A stretch of DNA of 29,205 nucleotides from a virus, in the IMG/VR virus record IMGVR_UViG_3300033997_000177, positions 1-29,205 of that record; one strand, written 5' to 3'. Shown piece after piece: positions 23,380-29,205 of the stretch (position 1 is the first letter of the stretch; each line of letters starts with the position of its first letter). The notes beneath the pieces are model-generated. The model ran no database searches. It was not told where the DNA came from and saw nothing but the letters and a program-made list of their open reading frames with translations. The position numbers and the translations under genes were made by a program.

Positions 23380-24074
23380 ATCGCGTTCTCCCAGGGAACG
23401 GCACCTCCTGGCCCCTGGTCGGCGTGTACGCCGTCTTCCCAGCGGCGCTGGTTCAGGTACGTCAGGGGGGCAGGCTCAAATCCGTCTTGCCACTGCTTGG
23501 TCTGCCGCATGGCGGCCACGTGGCCCAGGATTTGTTCTGCAACGGCATCCAGTCGGCGAGCCTTCCATCTTTTCTGGCATTCAGCCTTCGCAACCTTCCT
23601 CGTTGAGGTTGGCCAGGATTCCCAGAACTCCTGGAATCGGGTCGGCAAGTCGGCATCAGCCGACGTATGTTTTTTATTCTGGTGTCTGGTGTCTGGTATT
23701 GGTTCACCATCCATATCACGACTTGAGCACGAATCGTGCTCGGTTCGTGCCACGCGTCGTTTCTCTTCTCGCTCAAGAGCGATACGACGATTCGTGTCTG
23801 CTCGCTTGCCTGCCTTTTCAAGCTCAGCTTCAATCCTGGAATGCATCAAACCGCTTTCCACTTCGACAAAGAAGCGCATGACAGCCTTTACGGCATCTTG
23901 CTCAGCCTTGGTGAAGGCTCCCGCGATACGACATAGCGCAGCGTGCCCCTTGGGCAAGGGAAGCTCAGTAGCATAGTAGTGGTGCATCAACGCCAAATAC
24001 GCGCCGCGCTCTGTCAGCGACAAATGCCCGGTATCGCGCTGGAAATCGCCGATGTAGTGTTTGTAGAAGTTCAT
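23376..24074 (-). CDS. DUF1376 (YdaU-type) replication initiation protein
   Basis: This is a 232-residue protein. MNFYKHYIGDFQRDTGHLSLTERGAYLALMHHYY is the DUF1376 start, a winged-helix domain (to about 90). A charged linker follows, then a C-terminal domain with FWESWP...KAECQKRW and APLTYLNQRRWED, as in phage replication proteins of the DnaT/O type. It starts with an ATGA-type overlap after the Ref-like gene. It likely binds the phage origin; the origin is not visible to me. Confidence 0.8.
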   Translation of the reverse strand: MNFYKHYIGDFQRDTGHLSLTERGAYLALMHHYYATELPLPKGHAALCRIAGAFTKAEQDAVKAVMRFFVEVESGLMHSRIEAELEKAGKRADTNRRIALEREEKRRVARTEHDSCSSRDMDGEPIPDTRHQNKKHTSADADLPTRFQEFWESWPTSTRKVAKAECQKRWKARRLDAVAEQILGHVAAMRQTKQWQDGFEPAPLTYLNQRRWEDGVHADQGPGGAVPWENAI

Positions 24075-24421
24075 GCGTGCTCCAGCATCCCAGCAGCCCG
24101 GAGCGCGCCCTCAGGCACTTCCAGGCCCTGCAATTGCAGTTGTTCTATGCACCACACCAGAAGGTCCTCCTGGCGGCCATATAGGCGCTCAAAGCGGGCT
24201 TTGTACGGATGGACGGCGACCGCCGTCCCGTTGTCCTGGTGGTGCCCAGCGCAAAGCGGCAAGACGAGCCAATGCGCGCCCGGCTTCGTGCGCCCATCGA
24301 TGTGGTGGACCGACACGTAGTCGTTGAAATTGCCTTCCATCTGGCACACCACGCAGCCGATGCGCCGGCATAGCACGTCATGGAATCGCTTTTGCTCGGC
24401 GGTAGGGTTGCGGCCTTTCAT
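24071..24421 (-). CDS. Ref-like RecA-dependent nuclease
   Basis: This is a 116-residue protein. CRRIGCVVC (Cys23, Cys26), VHHIDGRTKPGAHWLVLPLCAGHHQD (His39-His40, Cys57, His60-His61) are the metal-binding and active-site parts of the Ref/DUF968-type nucleases, in which the P1 Ref cuts DNA at RecA-made displacement loops. The ATG at 24421 overlaps the NinB stop (ATGA). It acts in phage recombination together with NinB. Confidence 0.8.
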   Translation of the reverse strand: MKGRNPTAEQKRFHDVLCRRIGCVVCQMEGNFNDYVSVHHIDGRTKPGAHWLVLPLCAGHHQDNGTAVAVHPYKARFERLYGRQEDLLVWCIEQLQLQGLEVPEGALRAAGMLEHA

Positions 24422-24834
24422 GACTGCACCCAGCCCGGTATGTGCGGCTCGTCGGACCACTGAACGCTGTTCATCGCGCCAAACGCCTGGATGCTCTCGA
24501 TCAGCTCGGCCATTTCCTTGACGCCCAGGGTTCGGGTCTGCTGGCCCAGGGCAACAACGCCCTTGCCGTCCAGCGACGGCACTAGGTGCATGCGGTTCGT
24601 CTCACGCATCCACGAATCCACCAGCAACCGCTTCCAGTCCTCTACGCCCAACTGCCGATCCATCCAGCGCATCTGAGCGGCGATATCGCTGCACAGCGCG
24701 TGTAGCTTCGCGTTCTGGTTCAGTGTGCGTGTGGGTTCCTGGATAGCCACGAAATGACCATCCGGGGCAGTCAGCATCGCTTGCACAAGCATCTGACGGG
24801 TAGCGGGTGTGACGCGGATGCGGCGCTTTTCCAT
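24418..24834 (-). CDS. ninB: NinB-like recombination mediator
   Basis: This is a 138-residue protein. RTLNQNAKLHALCSDIAAQMRWMDRQLGVEDWKRLLVDSWMRET and the C-terminal region (QQTRTLGVKEMAELIESIQAFG) are the NinB (lambda Orf) pattern. Lambda Orf supports strand exchange by acting on single-strand DNA with SSB. It is placed between the CII-like gene and Ref-like gene. Confidence 0.85.
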   Translation of the reverse strand: MEKRRIRVTPATRQMLVQAMLTAPDGHFVAIQEPTRTLNQNAKLHALCSDIAAQMRWMDRQLGVEDWKRLLVDSWMRETNRMHLVPSLDGKGVVALGQQTRTLGVKEMAELIESIQAFGAMNSVQWSDEPHIPGWVQS

Positions 24835-24835
24835 T

Positions 24836-25150
24836 TCACAGACCCCGGCTGTGGTTCTCGACTTCGGCCTGCAAATACTTGGCCAGCATCGTTTTCATGG
24901 CGAACAGCTCATGGCGGCTGATCACCATTGCGTTCGAAGGAGCCAGTTGAAAGCCCAGTGCGGCCAGCAGCTGGCACAGCTGATCAAGACCGTCCTTGGA
25001 ACGGCTAAGAGTGCTGGCATCCACGCCCATGCAAGCTGCTGCACGCGTCTGCGTGAACTCGGCAAGACGCCGCAATACTTCGCCCTGAATTCTTGCGCCG
25101 GTCTTGCGGGTGCTTTCCACCTGATCGGCAGATACTGGCTGTGTGCTCAT
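24836..25150 (-). CDS. CII-like transcription activator
   Basis: This is a 104-residue protein. RIQGEVLRRLAEFTQTRAAACMGVDASTLSRSKDG (HTH about 33-50) and LDQLCQLLAALGFQLAPS fit the phage CII family (lambda CII, 97 aa), which activates lysogeny promoters. It sits in the CII position of the early operon. A possible but imperfect CII-type site (TTGC-N7-TTGC, 25095-25109; lambda has N6) lies in its own 5' end on the plus strand. Confidence 0.8.
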   Translation of the reverse strand: MSTQPVSADQVESTRKTGARIQGEVLRRLAEFTQTRAAACMGVDASTLSRSKDGLDQLCQLLAALGFQLAPSNAMVISRHELFAMKTMLAKYLQAEVENHSRGL

Positions 25151-25176
25151 TTCGATACATCCATGAGGCTAGGAAA

Positions 25177-25341
25177 ATGACTGAAACCGAAAACCTGCTG
25201 TCCCGCGCTCAAGACATCGCCCTGCGTGCGTTCGACGAACCGAGTGAAAGCGCTGTGATGGATATCTTTCGGCGCCTGTGCTGCGAGCTGGACGAAGCGC
25301 GAATGACGCAGGGAACGCAAGAACATGGTGTTCTGCATTGA
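25177..25341 (+). CDS. Small plus-strand protein between cII and cro
   Basis: This is a 54-residue protein. It starts MTETENLLSRAQDIALRAFDEPSESAVMDIFRRLCCELDEAR, all helical and acidic. ATG at 25177 follows AGGAAA. It is antisense to the early transcript. A frame extension upstream to 25093 has no support. Function unknown. In this place it could be read from a CII-activated promoter leading towards the repressor. Confidence 0.6.
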   Translation: MTETENLLSRAQDIALRAFDEPSESAVMDIFRRLCCELDEARMTQGTQEHGVLH

Positions 25342-25409
25342 TGGGGGCGGCCAGTTCCTCCCGCTTACACTGTCGGCTCTCACACTCAACAGATGGAAAG
25401 GAACTGACC

Positions 25410-25724
25410 ATGAAGAAGTTCTTTGTGGCGTTGCGATATGACGTATCCATTGCGGCGCTCTTCGTACCTGGTGGAATCAGCTATCAAATGGAAACTGTTC
25501 GGCAGCCGGATAGCTCACAGGCCGAGATCCCACTGCTATGCCTGCTATGCCAGTCGGTGACGGCCACGGATCTTGGGCTAGTGCGTCTCGAACTACTTCC
25601 ACAAGCGGGCGACCAATCGCTACCGTTCGATAGCCTGTCGGTGCCCCCCAACCTGCTGGCATGGGTGGTGCAATCGCCAGAAGGGAAGCCGTTTCCTGTA
25701 GGTTTTTTGCGTCAGCAGCCTTGA
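25410..25724 (+). CDS. Unknown plus-strand protein, overlaps a minus-strand ORF
   Basis: This is a 104-residue protein. ATG at 25410 follows GGAAAGGAA. The sequence MKKFFVALRYDVSIAALFVPGG...IPLLCLLCQSVTATDLGLVRLELLP is globular and mixed. It overlaps the 3' part of the minus-strand gene at 25477-25830 by 248 bases; both reading frames are plausible. It may be expressed during the switch to lysogeny. Confidence 0.5.
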   Translation: MKKFFVALRYDVSIAALFVPGGISYQMETVRQPDSSQAEIPLLCLLCQSVTATDLGLVRLELLPQAGDQSLPFDSLSVPPNLLAWVVQSPEGKPFPVGFLRQQP

Positions 25725-25830
25725 GGGCAGCTCGCCTCGCGCGCTCTCCAGCAAGCTCTCGCTCAAGCCGGTCTAGCAGCTCGTCGGGGTACTGGGGAAG
25801 CGCGCGGATTACGCGGCGGATGCTAGACAT
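25477..25830 (-). CDS. Unknown early protein after cro
   Basis: This is a 117-residue protein. The N-terminal 50 residues (IRRVIRALPQYPDELLDRLERELAGERARRAALKAADAKNLQETA) are strongly helical with good coding codons. ATG at 25830 overlaps the Cro-like stop by 8 bases. The C-terminal half lies opposite to the plus-strand 104-aa ORF and looks less convincing. Function not recognised. Confidence 0.5.
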   Translation of the reverse strand: MSSIRRVIRALPQYPDELLDRLERELAGERARRAALKAADAKNLQETASLLAIAPPMPAGWGAPTGYRTVAIGRPLVEVVRDALAQDPWPSPTGIAGIAVGSRPVSYPAAEQFPFDS

Positions 25831-26071
25831 TCGCTGTCTCCTTAGACTCGGACTCGCCAAGCATTGCGGGAGGCAGGATCTTGCGTGAAGGCCGAGGAGA
25901 AATTGCCGGGCGGGGGATCTGCTTCGGCTTCATTCTGTGAAACGCCAACAGCCATGAGCGCGGGATGTGGTCTTCCTTTGCCCATTGAGAGATGCGGCCT
26001 TTCGTGAGACCCGTCAGTCGCATGACCGCGGCCCGGCCGCCCATGGCTTCGATGATTTGGATAGCGTTCAT
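25823..26071 (-). CDS. cro: Cro-like / YdaS-type repressor
   Basis: This is an 82-residue protein. The HTH (about 4-35, IQIIEAMGGRAAVMRLTGLTKGRISQWAKED) is typical for YdaS/Cro proteins, and it is the first gene of the early operon, opposite to the CI-like gene. A promoter (TAGACA-N17-TATACT) ends directly before the ATG, so the mRNA would be leaderless. It should bind the operators GTATAGA-N4-TCTATAC. Confidence 0.75.
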   Translation of the reverse strand: MNAIQIIEAMGGRAAVMRLTGLTKGRISQWAKEDHIPRSWLLAFHRMKPKQIPRPAISPRPSRKILPPAMLGESESKETANV

Positions 26072-26078
26072 GACTCAA

Positions 26079-26141
26079 GTATAGAAATATCTATACCTTA
26101 TGTCTAGAACTTTCTAACCCAATGTTTAGATTTCTTCTGCT
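26079..26141. promoter_or_regulatory. OR-like operator cluster with PR and PRM
   Basis: Three sites are 22-23 bases apart: 26079-26096 GTATAGAAATATCTATAC (perfect palindrome), 26102-26119 GTCTAGAACTTTCTAACC, and a degenerate site from 26124 (GTTTAGATTT...). On the minus strand PR has -35 TAGACA (26106-26101), 17-base spacer and -10 TATACT (26083-26078), covered by the first two sites. On the plus strand the -10 of PRM is TCTAAT (26141-26146), with no good -35, which fits repressor-activated transcription. Confidence 0.7.
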
Positions 26142-26152
26142 CTAATCACTCG

Positions 26153-26530
26153 ATGGACAAGTATGAAAACCGCCGGCGACGGCTCCTGCGCCTTGTGCTG
26201 GAGCGTGCTGAAGGCAACGCTGCGTCTTTTGGGCGTATGTATGGATACGAACGCGCTCAGATCTCCCAGTTCCTGTCAGCCAAATACAACGGTGGCCGCA
26301 GTATCGGAGAGAACGCAGCGGCAGAGTTAGAACGCAAGGTCGGCGTACCGCAAGGATGGCTAGACCAGGTTGAGCACGCCATTGAAGACGCTTGGCCGTT
26401 CTCGATCCCTTTTGAGCGCTATCTGAGCTTAGATGATGAGAAGAAGAAGAGACTTGACGAACGTGTTGTCGAGTTCATAGAAGGCGCGACTCCCGTCAAA
26501 AGCTCAACCCCCACCAAGAACGCAGCTTAG
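26153..26530 (+). CDS. Short CI-like prophage repressor without peptidase domain
   Basis: This is a 125-residue protein. The HTH region (about 15-70: RAEGNAASFGRMYGYERAQISQFLSAKYNGGRSIGENAAAELERKVGVPQGWLDQ) is typical for phage CI proteins. After it there is only a short charged helix and a Lys/Thr-rich tail; the Ser-Lys peptidase domain (LexA-type, about 100 residues) of cleavable CI proteins is missing. The gene is complete, so this is not a truncation by the window. The ATG at 26153 lies 7 bases after the PRM -10, so the transcript is likely leaderless. Confidence 0.75.
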   Translation: MDKYENRRRRLLRLVLERAEGNAASFGRMYGYERAQISQFLSAKYNGGRSIGENAAAELERKVGVPQGWLDQVEHAIEDAWPFSIPFERYLSLDDEKKKRLDERVVEFIEGATPVKSSTPTKNAA

Positions 26531-26570
26531 GCCGCAAATCTATCTTGTTTGGTCCCGGGAGTAACAAACC

Positions 26571-27257
26571 ATGTATGGCATTGCAAGAATTGGCGGGTAT
26601 GTGCTTTTTGCTGTCACGATGGCAGGTTGCGCGCAATATCAGGCACAACAAGCCAGCAGGGCACGCGCCAATGAAATTTTTGCAGCACGTCAGCAGCTTG
26701 ATGCAGTGTGCAACGCCACCTATGAGAACGATTCAGTTCGCATTCTGCACAGTAAAATCCCTGTCACCGCAGACAAGGCCAGCCTAAGCCAACTCTCGGA
26801 TCAGACAAAGGCTTCTCCCCAAGAAAAGATCGCCATCGCGGCTTACGAGCAGCTGTCTGCGCCCTGCGTTGCCGCCGCTGAGTCCTATGCGTCCAACTAT
26901 GGCGGCCCGGAAGTGGTTAGTTTGTATAGAGACTACCTTAACGTTTTCAAAATCTTGCGCGCACAGTTGTGGAATGGTTCACTAACGTTTGGACAGTTCA
27001 ATACCCAACGAGCAGCCCTAGACACAGAGTTTCAGCGAAAAGTAGCAGCTATTGAGCAAGCACATGCCGCTGCCGTCGCCCGGCAACAAGCCGCGAGTGA
27101 TGCAGCCGCCGCCGCCATGTTCTTCCAACAAACACAGATGATGCAATTGCAACAGCAGCAGATGTATCAGAACCAGATGCAAATGCAGAATCAGAACCGC
27201 CCGGTTCAAACCAACTGTCAGAGCTATCTCAACACAGTGAACTGCACAACCCAATAG
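26571..27257 (+). CDS. Lipoprotein in the rex position, probable lysogenic-conversion gene
   Basis: This 228-residue protein has an N-terminal signal with lipobox VTMAGC (Cys about 20). The mature part has long helices (QYQAQQASRARANEIFAARQQ and others), two Cys pairs near the ends, and a Gln/Met/Asn-rich C-terminal low-complexity part (QMMQLQQQQMYQNQMQMQNQN). GGGAG precedes the ATG. It follows the repressor by 40 bases and is closed by a terminator, so both are probably read in the lysogen. Function unknown; membrane surface change or superinfection exclusion are possible. Confidence 0.75.
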   Translation: MYGIARIGGYVLFAVTMAGCAQYQAQQASRARANEIFAARQQLDAVCNATYENDSVRILHSKIPVTADKASLSQLSDQTKASPQEKIAIAAYEQLSAPCVAAAESYASNYGGPEVVSLYRDYLNVFKILRAQLWNGSLTFGQFNTQRAALDTEFQRKVAAIEQAHAAAVARQQAASDAAAAAMFFQQTQMMQLQQQQMYQNQMQMQNQNRPVQTNCQSYLNTVNCTTQ

Positions 27258-27280
27258 CATCTCCCATGCGAAAGGAAGCC

Positions 27281-27305
27281 AGGCCGCATCAAGCGGCCTT
27301 TTTTT
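27281..27305 (+). terminator. Intrinsic terminator after the lipoprotein gene
   Basis: AGGCCGC (27281-27287), loop ATCAA, GCGGCCT (27293-27299) then TTTTTT. A perfect 7-bp stem with U-run closes the repressor-lipoprotein transcript before PL. Confidence 0.9.
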
Positions 27306-27314
27306 GCGCCTGAC

Positions 27315-27357
27315 GTATAGATTTTTCTTGACATCAAAGTATAGATTTTTCTATACT
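27315..27357 (+). promoter_or_regulatory. OL-like operators and PL promoter
   Basis: GTATAGATTTTTCTTGAC (27315-27332) and GTATAGATTTTTCTATAC (27339-27356, perfect palindrome) carry the same half-sites as the operators at 26079-26119, 24 bases apart. TTGACA (27328-27333), an 18-base spacer and TATACT (27352-27357) form a strong plus-strand promoter covered by both sites. Confidence 0.8.
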
Positions 27358-27675
27358 TCTCTCAACCACTCGCAGAACAGCTTTGCTCAAGGGCAGCTTA
27401 GTAGAGGGTGGGATCAGGAAGTACAGCCGCACCGCGAGCTGCGAAGTACCCAGGCCTGGCCCAACCAGGTGAGCACGTCGTTGGCGAGGACGCTAAATCG
27501 CAATGCAGCCACCCGGGCTGGATACGAATTGCGGGGAGCCGTGGAGGCCCGGAAACGGACAAGACGGGGCAGCGAATGAAAGCTCGCTGCGATGAAGGGT
27601 GGTAGCCCCACCCTTCCAGATTCATCTGAATGCCAGCCCATCCGGGTTCGCATTTTCATGAACCTGGAGGCCAGC
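27358..27675 (+). other. PL leader without a clear gene
   Basis: About 318 bases between the PL promoter and the first gene. Short open frames on both strands do not look like proteins. A perfect 8-bp stem AAGGGTGG / CCACCCTT with a 5-base loop lies at about 27595-27615. The leader may carry an antitermination RNA element (nut- or put-like), which I cannot prove. Confidence 0.45.
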
Positions 27676-27912
27676 ATGGCAAAAGTGACCGTCGAGGTTG
27701 AGCTTGACCTCACAGAGCTTGAAGACGACACGATTATTGATGAGCTTGAATCGCGTGGATACGAAGTGTCTAGCGATTTCGAAGCGGACTATCCGCTCAT
27801 TCACATGGACCTGATGAGGCAACTCCATGAGCTGATCCGCAACGGGAAAGACGCCGAAGCAGTCCAGCTCATGGGCTCCCATCTGCGAGACATTCTCGGG
27901 AAGGCGCTATGA
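27676..27912 (+). CDS. Small acidic protein, first gene after PL
   Basis: This is a 78-residue protein. AKVTVEVELDLTELEDDTIIDELESRGYEV followed by a helical C-terminal part (DLMRQLHELIRNGKDAEAVQLMG) resembles small acidic phage proteins with a DLxELxDDxIxxELExRGY pattern, function unknown. ATG at 27676 follows GGAGG. Frame extension to 27592 has no ribosome site. Confidence 0.75.
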   Translation: MAKVTVEVELDLTELEDDTIIDELESRGYEVSSDFEADYPLIHMDLMRQLHELIRNGKDAEAVQLMGSHLRDILGKAL

Positions 27913-28175
27913 CCTACTACGCCTTTGTCCATTCCCGAAGCGGCCTCACGCGCCCCGTTCTCGCCGGCGAATTCAAGGCCAGAGATCAGAGCGACGCGTA
28001 CAACAAGGCCGTCGCAAGCCCGGCGGTGAAGAAGATCGTCGGACATCAGCAAACCAAGGACTTATACGTCCTGATCCACGAAGCGAAGACCTATCAGCAG
28101 GCGTCTGAAATGGCGCTGTCTGTGCATACGCCGTGGATCAAACCGCCAGCGCAGGATAGTCAGCCCGTTCTATGA
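27909..28175 (+). CDS. Unknown accessory protein
   Basis: This is an 88-residue protein. It overlaps the previous stop by ATGA. TYYAFVHSRSGLTRPVLAGEFKARDQSDAYNKAVASPAV and DLYVLIHEAKTYQQASEMAL give an alternating beta-alpha pattern. No family recognised; expressed from PL. Confidence 0.65.
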   Translation: MTYYAFVHSRSGLTRPVLAGEFKARDQSDAYNKAVASPAVKKIVGHQQTKDLYVLIHEAKTYQQASEMALSVHTPWIKPPAQDSQPVL

Positions 28176-28184
28176 GCGAGCTGA

Positions 28185-28200
28185 CAAATGAACAAGGAGA
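28185..28200 (+). repeat. Duplicated translation-start cassette, copy 1
   Basis: CAAATGAACAAGGAGA is identical to bases 28662-28677 and carries the AAGGAG ribosome site of the following gene in both places. Confidence 0.8.
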
Positions 28201-28205
28201 ACAGC

Positions 28206-28547
28206 ATGCACGATCTTCGGCACATGATCATCCACGGCGGGGATTTGACGACTCCGATGCCGTCTCATGATGCACTAAAAAAGTTCCTCATCGAGTACTA
28301 CCTACACAGCAGATTCGAAGGCCGAGATGGTGCCGTTTGGGGGAATGACTACTCGGACGTTGTGACTCGCAGCACGCTTGAATCTCTGGAAAACCAAGGC
28401 CTTTCATGCGTGAGCATGTACGACTGCAACCGAGGCCGCGCAGTCTGGTTTGATCGGTCGTTGACCGTACTAAACCCAGATGAATCTCCCGCTCAGATTG
28501 AGCGTAAGCCGGGGAACTTGACTCATATCTACGGGCAGTCGATGTAA
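28206..28547 (+). CDS. Unknown accessory protein
   Basis: This 113-residue protein starts MHDLRHMIIHGG; AAGGAG lies 6 bases before the ATG at 28206. An ATG at 28188 in the same frame would place the ribosome site inside the gene. It contains DALKKFLIEYYLHSRFEGRDGAVWGND and NRGRAVWFDRSLTVLNP. Function not recognised. A 16-base leader identical to that of the next gene precedes it. Confidence 0.65.
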   Translation: MHDLRHMIIHGGDLTTPMPSHDALKKFLIEYYLHSRFEGRDGAVWGNDYSDVVTRSTLESLENQGLSCVSMYDCNRGRAVWFDRSLTVLNPDESPAQIERKPGNLTHIYGQSM

Positions 28548-28661
28548 CAGTAAAGCGCCGCGAAACGCTGTCTAAAAACGACTGCGGCTAACTCCGGGGT
28601 AAGGCCCGGCGCTGCGGCCCGCAGATGTCAAGGTGCGCTGACCTACCAGCGAGGGCACAGC
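28548..28661 (+). other. Intergenic spacer without a gene
   Basis: GC-rich spacer of about 110 bases with several short self-complementary stretches. I see no coding frame or terminator that I trust. Confidence 0.4.
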
Positions 28662-28677
28662 CAAATGAACAAGGAGA
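28662..28677 (+). repeat. Duplicated translation-start cassette, copy 2
   Basis: Second copy of CAAATGAACAAGGAGA, upstream of the 54-aa membrane protein gene at 28682. Confidence 0.8.
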
Positions 28678-28681
28678 CCTC

Positions 28682-28846
28682 ATGAATGAGATTGGAAACA
28701 TGCTCTTGATGTTCGTGCTTGGCCTTGCAATCGGTGCCCTCTATGGGCGCATGAAAGGACAACAAGTAGAGGACGAATTGCTCATCCATATTGCCGACCT
28801 CACGCAACACGTGCGGATCCTCAAGAAGCGCCTGGATTCTAAATGA
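28682..28846 (+). CDS. Small single-span membrane protein
   Basis: This is a 54-residue protein. The membrane segment NMLLMFVLGLAIGALYG is followed by a charged helix with heptads (VEDELLIHIADLTQHVRILKKRL), a likely coiled coil. AAGGAG precedes the ATG at 28682. Function unknown; the next gene overlaps or follows closely. Confidence 0.7.
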   Translation: MNEIGNMLLMFVLGLAIGALYGRMKGQQVEDELLIHIADLTQHVRILKKRLDSK

Positions 28847-28884
28847 ACATACCTCACCACCCGGTGAGCAACAGGGAGAAGACC

Positions 28885-29205
28885 TTGAAACACGAGATCA
28901 AGAACCGCTGGACCGGCGCCGTGCTCTTCACGGCTGATGTGCCCGAGGGCACCGAGAGCGGGCTGATTGCTCGTGTCGCGGTGGAGCAGGCCGTGGCCGC
29001 CCGCGCGTACCTGGCCGGCGCGTACCTGGCCGGCGCGTACCTGGCCGGCGCGGACCTGGCCGGCGCGTACCTGGCCGACGCGGACCTGGCCGGCGCGGAC
29101 CTGGCCGGCGCGTACCTGGCCGGCGCGTACCTGGCCGACGCGTACCTGGCCGGCGCGGACCTGGCCGGCGCGTCCCTGGCCGGCGCGTACCTGGCCGTCG
29201 CGGAC
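28885..29205 (+). CDS. Pentapeptide-repeat protein, 3' end outside window
   Basis: At least 107 residues. An N-terminal part (KHEIKNRWTGAVLFTADVPEGTESGLIARVAVEQAV) leads into 13 full A(Y/D/S)LA(G/D/V) repeats and continues off the window. TTG at 28885 has AGGGAG 6 bases upstream; an in-frame ATG at 28843 overlaps the previous stop (ATGA) and would add 14 residues. Pentapeptide repeats form a right-handed square helix; some such proteins bind DNA gyrase, but no such role can be claimed here. Confidence 0.8.
   Translation, partial: MKHEIKNRWTGAVLFTADVPEGTESGLIARVAVEQAVAARAYLAGAYLAGAYLAGADLAGAYLADADLAGADLAGAYLAGAYLADAYLAGADLAGASLAGAYLAVAD
29005..29205 (+). repeat. 15-bp tandem repeat GCG-NNC-CTG-GCC-GNC
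   Basis: Thirteen full units plus a partial one. In every unit the Ala codons are GCG then GCC and the Leu codon is CTG. The only changes are TAC/GAC/TCC in codon 2 and GGC/GAC/GTC in codon 5. Confidence 0.9.

Noticed and set aside
25147-25389. Minus-strand 80-aa open frame between the unknown early gene and cII
   Set aside because: It is the shadow of the plus-strand 54-aa gene, with no ribosome site and no protein-like pattern.
27398-27625. Short open frames on both strands in the PL leader, including 27408-27605
   Set aside because: No ribosome sites, codon use unlike the neighbours, and low-complexity products. Better explained as non-coding leader.
29005-29205. CRISPR array
   Set aside because: The repeats have no spacers and form an open frame of pentapeptide units.

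Overview
The window is one end and most of the body of a temperate, short-tailed (podovirus-type) prophage in a high-GC betaproteobacterium. The protein style and gene set resemble phages of the Bordetella/Achromobacter group (BPP-1-like); this host assignment is by recognition only, not by a search. The host flank is bases 1 to about 440: the 3' end of a DUF4189-type secreted protein gene and an intrinsic terminator. At 440-486 lies the 3' half of a CAU-anticodon tRNA gene (minus strand) whose 5' half is replaced by phage DNA, so this is one prophage attachment boundary. The intact tRNA and the integrase are expected beyond the right end.

From 635 the phage begins with a small Cys/His-containing gene under a perfect-core LexA box. 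The rest up to 20.1 kb is a minus-strand late operon. Reading it in transcription order (right to left): small protein, terminase small and large subunits, a spike-base-like small protein, portal, FmdB-like zinc ribbon protein, scaffold, major capsid, cement-like protein, a coiled-coil protein, connector/adaptor, a large structural protein, a GNAT acetyltransferase, three internal/ejection-type virion proteins (the last with a lytic transglycosylase domain), tail fibre, fibre chaperone-like protein, an amber-interrupted membrane protein gene, holin, endolysin, and overlapping Rz/Rz1 spanins. Several intrinsic terminators sit inside this operon, one inside the holin gene itself. A 30-codon plus-strand membrane-protein ORF sits between the tail fibre and the transglycosylase gene.

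From 20.3 to 26.07 kb is the minus-strand early operon, mostly with ATGA-type stop/start overlaps: Cro-like repressor, an unknown protein, CII-like activator, NinB, Ref-like RecA-dependent nuclease, DUF1376 replication protein, an unknown protein, a DnaB/RecA-fold helicase, an HTH protein, a DUF1064-like nuclease, an HNH endonuclease, a 52-aa protein, and a Q-like late regulator. A promoter region and terminator follow Q, as expected for antitermination control of late genes.

The immunity region (26.07-27.36 kb) has a short CI-like repressor without a peptidase domain, a lipoprotein gene in the lambda rex position, and palindromic operators of the form GTATAGA-N4-TCTATAC on both sides (OR-like at 26079-26141, OL-like at 27315-27356). 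To the right, a PL-like promoter and a roughly 300-base leader feed plus-strand small accessory genes (27676 onward), ending in a pentapeptide-repeat gene cut by the window edge. The most interesting points are the combination of a non-cleavable-type repressor with a distant LexA-controlled gene (a possible Tum-like induction switch), the unlisted small ORFs, the intragenic terminator in the holin, and the pentapeptide repeats that vary only at non-synonymous positions.
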